A stretch of DNA of 64,000 nucleotides from Inia geoffrensis (Eukaryota; Chordata; Mammalia; Artiodactyla; Iniidae), in NCBI GenBank assembly GCA_036417435.1, contig CM070902.1, forward strand, positions 138,311,886-138,375,885. The letters are read 5' to 3'. Made by a program: the position numbers and the translations under genes. Every line of letters starts with the position of its first letter. The first letter of the stretch is position 1. Positions 22,641-35,548 of this stretch are shown piece after piece. Below the pieces are notes generated by a model. It did no database searches. It saw nothing but the letters and a program-made list of their open reading frames with translations, and had not been told where the DNA came from.

Positions 22641-23644
22641 GTGGGTTTTTATCTTGCTGCTTCATCTGCTGTGTGTTTCTCCATCTTCTCATTTTGCTTA
22701 ACTTACTGTGTTTGGGGTCTCCTTTTCACTGGCTGCACGTTCGTAGTTCCTGTTGTTTTTGGTGTCTGCCCCCAGTGGCTAAGGTTGGTTCATTGGGCTG
22801 TGTAGGATTCCTGGTGTAGGGGACTGGTGCCTGTGTTCTGGTGGATGAAGCTGGATTTTGTCTTTCTGGTGGGCAGAACCACGTCCGGTGGTGTGTTTTG
22901 GGGTGTCTGTGACCTTATTGTGATTTTAGGCAGCCTCTCTGCTAATGGGTGGGGTTGTGTTCCTGTCTTGCTAGTTGTTTGGCGTAGCATGTCGAGCACT
23001 GTAGCTTGCTTGTTGTTGAGTGGAGCTGGGTCTTAGCGTTGTGATGGAGATCTCTGGGAGAGCTATCGCCATTTGATATTACGTGGAGCTGGGAGGTCTC
23101 TGGTGGACCAATGTCCTGAACTTGGCTCTCCCACCTCAGAGGCACAGGCCTGACACCCAGCCGGGGCACCAGGACCCTGTCAGCTACATGGCTCAGAAGA
23201 AAAGGGAGAAAAAATGCAAGAAAGAAAGAAAGAAAAATAAAATAATTAAAATAAAAAATTATTTAAAAAAATTTAAAAGTAGTAAAAAAAAAAAAAAAGC
23301 AAGAGAGAGCAACCAAACCAAAAACCAAATCCACCAATGATAACAAGTGCTAAAAGCTATACAAAAACAAACAAACACAAAAACAGAGAGAGAGAAACCT
23401 AGGACAAATGGTAAAAGCAAAGCTATACGGACAAAATCATGCAAAGAAGCATACACATATACACTCACAAAAAGAGAAAAAGGAAGAAAAAAAAATATAT
23501 TTTGGGAATTCTGAGGTCTTCTGCCAGCGTTCAGTATGTGTTCTGTAGGAGTTGTTCCATATGTAGTAGATGTATTTCTGATGTATTTGTGGGGAGGAAG
23601 GTGATCTCCACGTCTTACTCCTCTGCCATCTTGAAGGTCTCTCC
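22641..23644 (-). mobile_element. 5' UTR of the outer L1
   Basis: About 1 kb of GC-richer sequence lies upstream of ORF1. It ends at the L1 5' terminus, which reads caagatggcagaggagtaag on the minus strand near 23633. An A-rich stretch occurs at about 23200-23480. The presence of the terminus together with the target-site duplication shows a full-length insertion. This segment would have carried the L1 internal promoter. Confidence 0.88.
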
Positions 23645-23671
23645 CAAACTCATTTTTAAATGTAGTTATTT

Positions 23672-23798
23672 GGTTTTTGTTTTGGTCTGCTGCACCGTGT
23701 GGCTTGTGGGATTTAAGTTCCCTGCCAAGGGATCCCAACCTGGGCCCTCGGCAGTAAGAGCATGGAGTCCTAACCACTGGACCGCCAGGGAATTCCCC
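23672..23798 (-). mobile_element. CHR-type SINE, minus, diverged
   Basis: The complement of a short CHR copy ends at ggaccgccagggaattccc. It directly abuts the right target-site duplication of the outer L1. It is more diverged than the 210-bp copies and was probably in place before the L1 landed. Confidence 0.85.
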
Positions 23799-24805
23799 AA
23801 GCTGACTTTTAAACTTTTCTTTCCCTCTTTCTTTCTTTCTGATACAGACTGAGATTTACTTAATCTTTGTTCTTCTGAAAACATATCTCTGATGAGATCC
23901 AGTTGTTCAGTAGATTACAGGCTGTGTCTGCTCTTATAGCTGGAAACTGCAAAAGAAACATACTATGAACTCTGTAGTTAAACAGATTTGCAGACAAATG
24001 GAAAGACTCACCAGCCCTTCTAGCAACGGCCATTTCTAAGAGAAATTGCTAGACCTTGTTTCCTTCAGAGAAAATTTGCATCCATAGTGACATTACTGGC
24101 AAATTGCAGACACTGTATTATTATTATAATTTTCCAAACAACTTTGAACTGACAAAGCGATGCTTTATATTTTCAGGCTAAGAAATTTAAATAGTAAGCT
24201 GCTTTTAAACATAGTAAATAATGACTAGGCTTTGATCATTAAGAGGGAGAAACTTTGCTTCTGGATGCTAAGTAGTGATTTCTGAAAGTTTTAAATAGAA
24301 AATGTTTCCACACGTGGTGTTGATATCCATGGCAGCATTAACAGCTTTTCCTTTGCCAGAAGCAAATACAGGTTCTTTGTCAACAACAGCGCCTGAGTTG
24401 TTTGGGGGTAGGAGAGATTACAGACAATCCTTACCCAATGTGTAGTACTGAGGTAATCAGACACCCCATGACCCTTGTCCTTACCTGTCTATGTTTCCTT
24501 AGAGCAAATTGTCCATTTTCTCTTTTTTAAGACGTGTGTCTGTTTATGTGTGTGTTTGGAGACAGGGAAGGAAGAGGAGACTAAGGTATGAGAAAAGCTG
24601 TATGTATCACAGAGTTTTCACCCAGAAAACTTTCAGCTAGGCCTTTTTTTTAGTTTACAGTTGGTATAGTGCTTAGGAAATTGGTTGGTATTAATTATAA
24701 ATGTATGTCTGCCTCTTATAACATTCAAATTCTGAGGAGAAAAATAGCTTTAAAATATAACATGAAAGTGTATCACTTTTTCCACTACCCATCATCAAAA
24801 ACAAG
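23799..24805. other. Intergenic, no feature recognised
   Basis: AT-rich apparently unique sequence with no gene or repeat that I could recognise. Confidence 0.45.
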
Positions 24806-24811
24806 TGTGAG

Positions 24812-24988
24812 GGACTTCCCTGGTGGTGCAGTGGTTAAGACTCCACGCTCCCAATGCAGAGGACCTGGGTTCGATCCCAGGTCAGGGAAGTAGATCCCAC
24901 ATGCAAGCCGTAACTAAGGAGCCCACCAGCCTTAATAAGACCCAGTGCAACCAAATAAATAAATAAATAAAATATTTGAAAGAAAAAA
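24812..24988 (+). mobile_element. CHR-type SINE, intermediate form
   Basis: It begins gggacttccctggtggtgca, with B box gggttcgatcccaggtc and tail caaccaaataaataaataaa. A flanking duplication of about 7-10 bases (gtgtgag) lies on both sides. Confidence 0.93.
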
Positions 24989-25188
24989 ATGTGTGAGTCT
25001 CAATAAGAGGAATTAAGGTAAAGAGTATGTCAGATGCCAATTTCTTTTGCTACCGGTTCTGCTTCCAGGTTGTTTACCTACCAAGAAGTTAGAAGAGCAA
25101 ACAGTAATTTAAAACCATAACACACACAGCATAGGCAGTGCCCAAACAGAAACCCAGTGAACCAACAATATTGGGATGTGATGGTGTA

Positions 25189-25246
25189 CGTGTGTGTGTG
25201 TGTGTGTGTGTGTGTGTCTGTGTGTCTCTGTGTGTGTGTCCCTGGG
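25189..25246 (+). repeat. (TG)n microsatellite, interrupted
   Basis: A run of about 15 pure TG units is followed by TCTG-interrupted units. Confidence 0.95.
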
Positions 25247-26291
25247 AACATACTAAGTTCATGTCTTGTACAAGACTGTACGGCATATGAAGGTGGGAGA
25301 AAGCCCATGTTGGTGACTTAGCAATTTGGAAAGCCTTTTTACTCCCCTGGGAAGTTGAGTTTGTACTTAGTTTATGAACAATCCCTTCACACTAAGCTTC
25401 CATTTTAATAAAAAGGTAAATACTCTGGGTATGATAACAAATAATAAAACCAGCCCATAACAATTAGCATCTTAAAATTTCTCAAGTCGGATTTATAAAA
25501 ATAATGAAAACGGACCATTTTTGGAGAAAGTAAAGAGGGTGAACTTTCTGGTGGAAATACCGTTATTCAAGTTTTGACTGGCCTTGGACACAAAGAGGAT
25601 CCCTGTCGAAATACTCAGCATCACAATTAGCTGACATTTATATCCCTTTGTGGGCTGACCAGGTTAAAACTGAAAGGGGATGCATTGGGGTTAAACCCAG
25701 GACTTATCTTTACTCCTAACTTGCTGGCTCCCTCCTGAAAAAAGAGACTCCTGTACTTAACTCGGAGAGGTGGTATTACACATTCAGCCATCTGTAGTTT
25801 AAAATTGACGAGAAAATTTCCCCTCACATTTCTAAGTTCCTTTTATCTAGTGTTTTTGTGCATATGATCAGCTTTGTGTGTTAAAGAGTAACATTTACCT
25901 ATACAAATTATTTTTCTATTGGTGGTGATTTCTCAGAACTAGGCTAGAGAAAAGAGCAAATGACTTTAAAAAATTTTTTTCTTGAAACATAGCTGGTTTT
26001 CTAAGTAAAACCCTGGACTCACTGCACACCGTATCCCTTTGCTGAAGGCACAGGTGAATGAACCTCAGAATTTTTGAGTTTTGAATTGTCATGTTTCCTG
26101 TGGGATGATTAATGGGCAGTGTTGCTCTGGGTGTCTGGTTTACGATGGGGGCTGGGGGATGCAGGGCAAGCACACAATTAAGTGCAGGACTTTAACTTAC
26201 CTATGCAATGGAATTTTTAAAATTTGGAAATGGCTTCACACACACAAAAGATGGTGTTTCTCTTTCCAGGAAAATTGAATATCTTCTCACT
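25247..26291. other. Intergenic, no feature recognised
   Basis: No coding or repeat signature was recognised. Confidence 0.4.
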
Positions 26292-26300
26292 CTGGATTCG

Positions 26301-26512
26301 TTTTTTTTTTTTTTTTTTTTGCGGTACCGGGGGCCTCTCACTGTCGTGGCCTCTCCCGTTGTGGAGCACAGGCTCCGGACGCACAGGCTCAGCGGCCATG
26401 GCTCACGGGCCCAGCCGCTCCGCGGCATGTGGGATCCTCCCGGACCTGGGCACGAACCTGTGTCCCCCGGATCGGCAGGCGGACTCCCAACCACTGCGCC
26501 ACCAGGGGAGCC
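26301..26512 (-). mobile_element. Short-form CHR SINE, minus
   Basis: A poly-T tail at 26301-26319 is followed by the complement of the 210-bp CHR form, ending at accaggggagcc. The duplication ctggattcgt is at 26292-26301 and 26513-26522. Confidence 0.95.
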
Positions 26513-26522
26513 CTGGATTCGT

Positions 26523-28973
26523 ATTTATTGATACTTAAAGTTTGGGGATCACAAAGAGCCATCACACTTGTCATTTTAAGAGGAGTATAAATAAGGAAAA
26601 GCAGAGAAAATGCTAGTTGTTCATGCATCGCGTTCCCCTCCTTCATACTCCCCATTATCAGAGATTTGAACATATTTTCTAGCTTTGCATTCTTTCCAAG
26701 CATGCCCTTTGCACAGCTGATCTCAATAAGGAGACTAATTTCCAAGGGCCCTACTTGCCTGCTGGGCAGAATCAGGTTAAACCTTGTCTATTGGAGGGGA
26801 GGGCAGAGGAAGAAATTCTAGCCGGCAGCTCCACTGCACAGGAGCTCATAAAAAAGGGGGGCCCTTTGTGATCCCATGTTCACGGTACAGAGTGTACAGA
26901 AGTCACCTGATGTTCAAAGACCTTTGTGCTGTGTGACAGGCTGGCTTGAGGCACCATAAAGAAATCAGAGGGGCTGAGAAGGCTGGAGCAGGCATAGCCG
27001 GAGAAGGGGGAGCCATAGAGATGATGATTCACCCCCAAATTCTTATGACCATCAGATTGTTAACAAAAGTCACATGTGTTTCTACTTGGGCCAGAGCTCT
27101 GGAGATAACCACCAGTGACATTTCTTGCATGTGTGTGTCTTCCCTGTCAAAGTAAGCTGATTTCTTCATTAGGCTGCAATCACTGAAACCACAATAAAGG
27201 ACTTTTACCAGAACTGTTTTCAAATTCCAGAAGGCCATTCTTGCAGATTCTAAGGCTTACCCGGGGGACCCTGAAACAGTCACGCACCCCAGTCCTTGTG
27301 TGTCTAGTTATAATCCATACATTTGAGCAGCTAGGGAACTAGTTATTAATTTTTTTTTCCTTTTCAAAAATGGGAGTACAAAAAAAAACAAAATGGGAGT
27401 ATTCAGGTTGACCTCCAGATGGAAACTAACTCATATATTCTGACCAACAAGTCTCCTCTGATGACCTAGAAGTTATAGACAACTTCTGCCTCTTTGTCTG
27501 AATACACTCTAGTGTTATTAGATAAAAAAGGAATCAAGCATTCTGATAGATGGACTGGTACCAGGAAAAAAATAGTGTTGATTCAAAGCCTATAAATAAA
27601 TAACATTGTACTATATTTAACACATGATTTACGTGAGGGTTAGTTGGACAACACAGATAGGACTGTTTCCCCTGACGGGGCTGCCCTGTCAGGACGGTAA
27701 AACGCACCCCTCTGCACCCAATGCACACGCTCACACAAGACAATCCAATTTGGAGCTGAAGGCTGGCTGCTTCCGCACTCAACCACTAATAAACAGCATG
27801 TATTCCCCACACCATGCCTCCCGAGGATTTGCATGGACTTTATTCCTATTAAACCAAGAAGTTTGAGGGCAGGGCCACCTTACTTATCTTCATGTCTCAG
27901 TAGTATCTAACCCCAGGGCTCTGACAATGAATGTTTGTTGTCACTGTGTCTGCCAACTAAACTTGGTCTTCATCACTGCGAATGAGGCCAATGGGCCTCC
28001 AGTCCTTCCGACCTGGAGTCTCCAGCAATGATATTCATCATTATCAGCAAAACCGAATGCATTTTGTGTGCAAGGCACAGGGAGGGCTACACAAACTTTC
28101 AAAACAGATCTGCCCTCAAGAAGCTTCTATAATCCAGAAGGGAATCCACCGGACGAGACTCAAGCTCTTTGGAACAGGATACAAGGGCACATGAAGAGAA
28201 CAGCCAGGTATCATAACATTTCACAGTGAACTGAAGAAATGTAGGCGTGTACAGGCCAGTCATGCGAAATATTTCTAAGGACACGCTGATGTCCTGAGTA
28301 TAGCAGTGCAGCCTGGCAATGCACCAAAAAACACCTCCAGCTTTGACACGGTTTGGGAAAAAGAGTGATTGGATTGAGTTCTCTCTTCTGAAATTTGATA
28401 CAGAGGCTTGAGAATCAAAAAGAGATGGGAATTCCTGATTTCAAACGAAGAGAGGCCCTTGGAAAGACAGTCATCTGGCTCTGCCACTGCTTGGGGAAAC
28501 TGCTTCCGTAGGCCAGGTGTACAAGATCCCAAACAGGCCACCGTGAGGAAAGATGATATTATAATAATGAAAAGTCAGCATACTAGAAATTAAGTTAATC
28601 ATGAATGAGGTTTTTCTTAATTAATTGGGTGGTTCCAGTTCACTACTAGGGAACAGAAATTCACATAAAAACGAGCTAAAAGGACTAAACAGGCAGAGTG
28701 CTTCCTAGAATAGGTCAAGGTCAGTGTTGAGGTCACTGGCAAGGAAGTCTGGAGTAGCTTGGACTGAAGCTACTGTGTCTTGGGGAAAAAAGACTTGTTT
28801 TCATCGCTCCAGCCTTGAGCACAAATAATGACTCCGAAGCAGACAGCACAACAGCCTCTTATTATGTCATTGTGGTTTTTTTTTAAAGGACAAAGGCAAG
28901 TTAGGACTAGAGCCTGCTATGAACCTTTAATACTCTACTTTCCCTTCCCTTGTGAGTTTAGACAAGGTCTCCT
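26523..28973. other. Intergenic with weak old-repeat traces
   Basis: No gene was recognised. Segments near 27868-27950 (agggcagggccacctt ... aatgaatgtttgttg) and 28060-28140 (tgtgtgcaaggcacag ... ccctcaagaagcttct) resemble L2-type 3' ends but are too degraded to place firmly. Confidence 0.35.
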
Positions 28974-29022
<49 letters not shown>

Positions 29023-29031
29023 TATATATAA
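28974..29031 (+). repeat. (CA)n microsatellite with TA tail
   Basis: About 18 pure CA units are followed by acatatacatatatata. Confidence 0.96.
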
Positions 29032-31325
29032 AAGTTTTATCATTAGACTTAGAGCTCTTCATTTGCAATTTCTAACTAATTTCTCTTATTTTATGACTGT
29101 CTTAATTGGAGGAAAATGCTGAACTTCACAAAGAAAAATGTAGGGAGCTATTTTAGATAAAGTTCAGAGAATACGAAGACAGATGATTTCTTTTAAAGGC
29201 ACACCACGGGAAATCTGAATGACAAATTAAAGGCCTGGCCTTCTCCAGTGGCCAACACCCGTCCAAGAAGGAATTGTTAGACCCACTTCAGGGACTCTCT
29301 GACCCTCTTGAGGGTGTTAGTGGAATCAGGTGATGAAAGGCAACATGGACACGCTGACTGGTTTGTTCAGCAAATACTCATGACCGTTTAAACCTACATA
29401 GATTTCTTTTTTTTCCAACTCACTTGATAGTACCGGCGATTATACAGTAACCATTGCCATAGTAAAAACTCAATTCTCAAAACATCGTCTGGGCTTTTTA
29501 CCGCTTCTATTACTGACGTAAACTAGTTAGAAAATTTTAATCCACAGGATTTTCCTTGTTCTGACCTAAGGCAGGGGTGAGGGAATGAGAAACAGAGAAT
29601 TTGAGAACAAGGTAAACATCCGTTATTTATTTGGGGAGTTCTTTAAAGATTTAAGCTATTTTATTAATTTAACAAGGGTGAATTAAGGACAATTCGTCCA
29701 GCTCTTAAGATATCTTTTCAGACTGAAAATAAGTTATTAAAAATTACCAATGTTCAAATACAATTTACCTTAAGAAGTCTAAGTTGTTATAATAAGTGAA
29801 GCTATAAGCACCTAAGCTTTAAGAAATCTAGAGTATTAGTACAGAATAGTAATATATGCTTACTTATGAGGAGAAAAAACTGAGACAGAAGAAAACTTGG
29901 TATTAAGCTAACATCAAGTTAGTGTTTTATTCTGGGGCTTAACTTCCCTTAGAGTTGCAAATAGCCATTTAGAAAGTTGAGAAAGAAGAGAAGAAAAAAA
30001 ATCTTGTTTAGTAAATACATGTTTTCCTACATGACTTTTTAAAAACTAGTCTCATATCCTAAGCTATTTCTATTTCTTCGATTGTCCTAAGTTTCTGTTA
30101 TCTTTACTGACAAATAGAAAACTGTTCAACTTTACACTTTCTTGAATTTCTGTGCTCCCAAGTACAAACCAATTTCTTTTACACGCTGGCGGAGGGGTTC
30201 TGGTATCTGCAGGAGTGAAGCAAGTGGTGTCATTTGCTGTAAGCGAACAAAGCCCCTGATTGCAACCTCGGTGCAAGAGGGAAGACTTAGGAGAAGGCTA
30301 CCTGCATTTCTGGACCAAATATCCTAGATATTTTCTTTTTAATTTTTATTATGAAAATTTTCAAAAAAGGAAAAGTTAAAAGATGAGTACAGCGAAACCC
30401 CACACATCCACCCGCCAACATGAGGCCATATTTATTTTAAGATGTCTTTTTCTTCCTTTTCTCTTTCCCCCAGCTTTCTGTAAGTATGTATGCATGAATG
30501 TATATATTTTTGCTGAACCACTTAAGAGTATATTGCAGATATCATGCCACCCCACTTTTCAATGCTTTTGGGCATATGCATCTCCCCCAACCACAATAGC
30601 ACAGCCCAAAATTAACTAAAAGTCGCTAGTCGTATCAAATACACATTCAGATTACTCAGTGGTTCCTCAAACGTTTTATGTAGCTATTTTCTTGAACTGT
30701 AATCTAAAGTCTCTTTTATTTTCTAACAAGTTTCTAAAATATTTTTTCTTTTGTAACATACTTTTTGAAGAAACTACACCAATTATCTTGGAGAAAGTCC
30801 CAGACTCTGGGTTTGTCCCATTAATTCCTCACGGTATCATTTAACTTGTTCTTTACCCAGAAACAACCCCGGCAGGAATATCTCATCTCACAAGTGATGT
30901 TGCATAATTTATACTGCATCATATCTGGAGGTACATGATTATCATGTTATTAGTGATGTTAACTTTGATCACTCGAGTTAGATGCGAAGCATAAAACTCT
31001 TACAAATGGCACTTTTCCCCCCTTTCACACCGAGTAATACGTGAGGTAATACTTCGTATTATGGACATAATCTGTTTTCTTTCAATCTCTCAAGATTTTA
31101 GATTCCACTGGTGATCCCTGTGTGAATCAATATTTCACTAGGGGCTGCAAAATGGTGATTTTTCTAAGTCTGCCAATATCTCTACTTTTTTTTTTTTAAC
31201 TGGCCATTCCTAGTACCTTAGGTAACACCCTGACAGATTTAGAATGTTATAAATGTACCATCTCCTTTCTAATTCATTCAAATGAAATGGCAGTGCAACC
31301 ACCAAGTTTTTCTTTTTTCAAAAAA
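29032..31325. other. Intergenic, no firm feature
   Basis: AT-rich sequence. Around 30330-30420, attatgaaaattttcaaaaa, then gagtacagcgaaaccccaca, resembles an ancient L1 3' UTR. I could not place it with confidence and nothing else was recognised. Confidence 0.35.
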
Positions 31326-31553
31326 AATATTTAAATATTTATTTATTTTGGCTGACCTGGGTCTCAGTCGCGGCACGTGGGATCTTCGTTGTGGCATGTG
31401 GGATCTTTTAGTTGCAGCATGTGGGCTTCTTAGTTATGGCACGTGAACTCTTAGTTGCAGCATGCGGGATCTAGTTCCCCGAAGAGGCATCAAACCTGGG
31501 CCCCCTGCATTGGGAGCGTGGTGTCTTACCCACTGGACCACCAGGGAAGCTCC
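31326..31553 (-). mobile_element. CHR-type SINE, minus, older copy
   Basis: An AT-rich tail (tatttaaatatttatttatt) is followed by repeated gttgcagcatg-type segments and ends at ggaccaccagggaagc. The flanks share an imperfect duplication (ccaagtttttct / ccaatgtttttct). Confidence 0.88.
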
Positions 31554-33720
31554 CCACCCAATGTTTTTCTATATTTGAACTTTGTATCACAAACCAGATG
31601 CGTTTTTACTACATGAGCTAAGAACCATACAAGGAGTTGGGGATGTAGGGTGAATAAAAAGCAATGCCCTGTGCCTTTCTCAAGAGCTTAGAGCCTAGCC
31701 TTAATAATAAGCACATATATATTCCTCAAATGAAAGAAGTATAATTATCTGCCTGAAACTTTAGGTAGTTTTTCATAAAAAGCTTCCTAATACAGAATTA
31801 GAAATCATTTAGGGGGAGGACAAAAGTCAAGTCGCAAATATAAAAATAATTTGAGTACTTAATTCATTACTCTAAAAACTTCATAATTTAAAAACTTTGC
31901 AGCAACACCAACAGGATTAAAGTTACCTTCCCTCTTCCTACCCCATAATACCTTCCACTCCGTTTTTTTTTTACAGTGAGATTTTGCTTTTTCCATAGAA
32001 CTTCAATAGTGAAAGCTCCAAGATATACTGAAGACTAATATGGTTTACATTTTGCTTCCCTGTGTGCCCCCATGCCAGCTCAATGTACATTTCACTTGTA
32101 AGATATTTATACAACATACACCTGTACCAAAAGCAAAACAACAGGAAAGTCTTAAGATATGGCAAGTTACTTTTGTGTCTAAGCTCAACAAAGTGGTATC
32201 TCGTTCTTTGATTTTTCTTATGAATCAACATCTTATGAGAAACCATAGTTGCAGAAAGCTCTCAATCTTCGACAGAGGATGCATACGGCAAAGCCTAGCT
32301 TGGGCACAAACCAAACAAACTGTGGTTTCATTTTTTTAATGGAAGTTTCATTTGTAAAAATGTCATGGACATTCCAGCTCTGATAGCATATTAATCAACT
32401 AACGACTCAGGGACAGAGTCAGGGTTGTCGGACTGGGCCTTATTTCCCTTCCGCATATGGAGAGCCTCCTCTTTCCACAGCAGAGTTACAACCAGAATAA
32501 TAAATAGTTCTCACTTAATATACAGAAACTGCTATGGGTTTGCCTTTACTTCACAAAAACAAAGCTGAACTTCATAGTTTCCTGTACATTAGGAGAAAGA
32601 ACCACTTTGCAATTTATTATAAAGGCTCGTTTATGCCAGGAAACCTGTTGAGCAGGAAACCTTCAAGTGGGAACATAGAAAAGAATTTAATGCAGGTCCT
32701 TAAAAGAGGAAAGTTGTTTGCATTGGCATTCTATTTTAACAGGTCTTGCTATGTTGTAAAAATAGTTAAGGACCTGTGGCCCTTGGAAAAGCTTTGAACT
32801 AATGCAAAATATAAACTGGCCTTTTGGTCAGAAAATAGCCTATTCACAACTGGATAGTCTTAGCCAATATAAAAATATGCAGTCTTACAGGGGGAATAAT
32901 TTTTTTAAGTGCCTAAATTTGGTTAGAATTGAGTGATGAAGGATCTCAGATGGTCTTAACTCTCCCAGAAAGGTTCCAGAAAAGAGCTAATGGGCAGATG
33001 TTAAGGAATGTTACTACAAAATATAGGTGTTCTTAAGCTTCACAAAAATCAGTACAAATTATATGCAGATGTTACACTGAATTAGCAATTTAGCCATTTT
33101 GCTTTTGTTTTCCACACCTACAGTCATCTCTAGTGAAGGGTAAAGGAGACTGGGCATATGAGGTAGATATATTATTCTTCAAATTAACAGTCCCAAGATT
33201 TAACTTTAGCTTTTTCAATATGCATAATTTTACTTAATATAGTCCTTTTGAGGTTCACAGTATTTCAGAATACTTTAAGATCAGTGGATTGTAAATACTT
33301 TGAAATATATCTAATATGAATCCATTTGGGGGTGGATTATTTTTTTCAACTGAGAAGACATTTATCCACATAGTGCTTTAGTAGAAGAAATGATACTTTT
33401 GACACACTGATTTAATTATGCAGTTGAAATTGGAAGGATTTAAAGGGGAATTCATATATTTAGTTGCAAATACTCACCTGGCATTACATTTGGAGTTGGG
33501 AGTTGGCTAGGTCAGTTTAATGTTTTGGGGCCTTGTGAAGAAAAGGGTCTTAAACAGATAATCTCTAAGGAAACTTCTAGCTTCAACTCTATGGGATACA
33601 CTTCAGTAACATCATCAGTGTGCTCTGAACATGGAAAAGATGCTTCTTAAAAGTCTAGATTTCAGCTAAATTACTTCTAGAAGCCCACGTCCCTCCTGGG
33701 CTCTAAGATTTTGGCAATTT
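31554..33720. other. Intergenic, no feature recognised
   Basis: AT-rich sequence without a recognisable gene or repeat. Confidence 0.4.
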
Positions 33721-34080
33721 TGGGATTATTAAATTAATTAAAAAAGGAGGCCATCAGGCTGAGGTGGCTTTAATGCCTTAGTAGCCTACGTAAGCAAAAC
33801 CAACACTTAAGCCACAAATGCCTCAAACTTAAGAAATCAAAACCTAAGGACAACTAATCACAAACAGCCAACTAGGCTTTCCCAAATAATCAACCCTTAA
33901 GCTACAGTCAATCAAGTGCTTTCCTTCCTTTGCACCTACCTCTTCTCTACAAAAGTCTCCCCCAACCCCAGCTCCTGCTGGTGGAGGGCTAACCACTTCC
34001 AGTTTGGTGCTGCCTGATTGAAATCAATTTTAAATATAAACTCAAAATTTTTAATATGCCTCAGTTTATCTTTTAACAGG
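33721..34080 (+). mobile_element. Candidate old solo LTR
   Basis: The stretch begins tg and ends ca. Its 3' part has ttggtgctgcctgattgaaa and then a degraded polyadenylation region (tataaactcaaaa), the layout of an ancient endogenous-retrovirus LTR. No coding remnant is next to it. The family was not identified and no target-site duplication was found. Confidence 0.35.
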
Positions 34081-34334
34081 ATGAAGAATTCAATTTCACA
34101 GGCTTGCTCTTCAGTGCATTTTTTTTTCTTGAAAAATTTCTATTTTAATGAGAGAAAAGTTAGCCATTTCTATCCATCCTCTGCCCCACACCCCACAACT
34201 CCCCAAATCCTGATGGTTCAGCCTGTATCTTCTTGGTGGTTTTCCCCTATCCACTTAAAACATTTATAAAACGATGTTCTGCTGACTATATGCATGGTGT
34301 CCTTTTATGTATACTCGCTTAAAAAATAGCTAAA

Positions 34335-34560
34335 CAGGCACATGTACATAAATTGGGAAAATCTTTCTTGAAAGCCAACTGGCAATGCATAGTAAAATCC
34401 TAAAAATGTGTATATACTTTGAGGGCTCATTTTCACTTTTGGAATCTAACCTAAGGGAATAACCTGATAAGAGCGCGCCTTAAAGGATATTCAAACTAGA
34501 GCTTACAATAGAAATAACTGGTAACTAAAGTATCTAATTTCAGGGGGATTTAGGGGGTCC
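34335..34560 (+). repeat. Old L1 ORF2/3' fragment
   Basis: The phrases aattgggaaaatctttcttg, ggcaatgcatagtaaaatcc and aacctaagggaataacctga follow the ancient L1M order (aatttggcaatat..., atttatcctac...). It is highly degraded. Confidence 0.35.
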
Positions 34561-35009
34561 CATGCAGTACTTATTGACTTGGGAAGTTATTTATTTTATC
34601 CTCAATTTTTGAGATTATCTTCAAATTCTTTCCTACAAGGAATATGAGTTACTTTCCTAACAAAGTAAATATACCACTGGCTAATATGTTAATTTACTTA
34701 TTTCTTTTGCACATGTACCCACTACTCAAAATCACTGATAATTTTAGTTTATTCTGAAAAATCATCAATCCATGAAACAATTTAATTCCTTAGTTACAAC
34801 TGTTATTGAAGTGTGTAAGAGTGGACATGATCTGCTGCTCCCAAGAGATTCCAATTGAGGGAAAAGAGTAACTTACTGAAGTAAAACAATTTTAAGTGAC
34901 AGAAGCACCAGTTTTTGTCACTGTTTTTAAAGACAAATCACATGTACTCATTTTTTTTTCCAAATAGTTGCTTCTTATTTTAAATTATGAAGAGTCAGAG
35001 GAAAGAGGT
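34561..35009. other. Intergenic, downstream of ARFIP1
   Basis: AT-rich sequence beyond the inferred distal ARFIP1 3' end. An AATAAA on the minus strand near 34590 could serve a still longer 3' UTR, but nothing else supports this. Confidence 0.35.
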
Positions 35010-35024
35010 ACTGAAGCAAACACT

Positions 35025-35030
35025 TTTAAT
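35025..35030 (-). terminator. ARFIP1: Candidate distal poly(A) signal ATTAAA
   Basis: Minus strand ttcttATTAAAagtgtttgc has a modest GU-rich element downstream. It is weaker than the proximal candidate. Confidence 0.3.
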
Positions 35031-35542
35031 AAGAATACAAAATTCACACCAGAGGCACAGTCTGGGGAATGTAAATGAACTATCACAAGTAGTAATTCTG
35101 CTGGAAGAATAAAATAAGGCTCTCTCAGAGTACAAATACACAGGAGGGAATGATTTAAAATAGGTTTATGATTTATAGTCACATTACGTTGTGTTAAGCA
35201 CTGAAAACAGGCATATTAATTAAAAAGCCAGCTAAATGGCATTTGAACATATATAACAAATCTTACAGTCCACAAAGTTCATGTATAACAGTAATTTTAA
35301 GTACTTCATTTCAACACAAAAGAAATGAACAGAAGAAGAGATACCTCTCAAAATATTAATTTATGCCTATGTCAAAAATCAAGAGAACTTATATTTTAAA
35401 AGGATTACACTATTGATAAAACCACACAGCAGACAGGCCGACCACGTAACACAAAACCAAAGGCACTGAGCAACTGAAACAGCACTGGCCCTTCCAGCCC
35501 CCTTCTTCTGGCTACCGCCACACAGACCCATGTCACCTTTCC

Positions 35543-35548
35543 TTTATT
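35543..35548 (-). terminator. ARFIP1: Candidate proximal poly(A) signal AATAAA
   Basis: Minus strand AATAAAggaaaggtgaca is followed about 20 bases on by gggtctgtgtgg, a GU-rich downstream element. This is the canonical arrangement for cleavage near 35528. Confidence 0.5.

Larger units (their letters stand above)
12298..23644 (-). mobile_element. Full-length L1 (outer) interrupted by a second L1 and a SINE
   Basis: The element starts (3' end) at 12298 with its UTR and passes through ORF2 and the C-terminal part of ORF1. It is broken at about 17046 by another L1 and resumes at about 22097 with the rest of ORF1. It continues through a 5' UTR of about 1 kb and ends at the L1-type 5' terminus near 23640. 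A perfect 14-bp target-site duplication, caaactcattttta, lies at 12284-12297 and 23645-23658, proving that both parts are one insertion. Without the guests it is about 6.1 kb, the usual length. ORF1 and ORF2 are broken by stops and frameshifts, so it cannot move autonomously. Confidence 0.95.

Noticed and set aside
23216..23500. Lys-rich frame and A-rich tract as a separate gene or pseudogene
   Set aside because: It lies within the 5' UTR of the outer L1, ending exactly at the L1 terminus and duplication.
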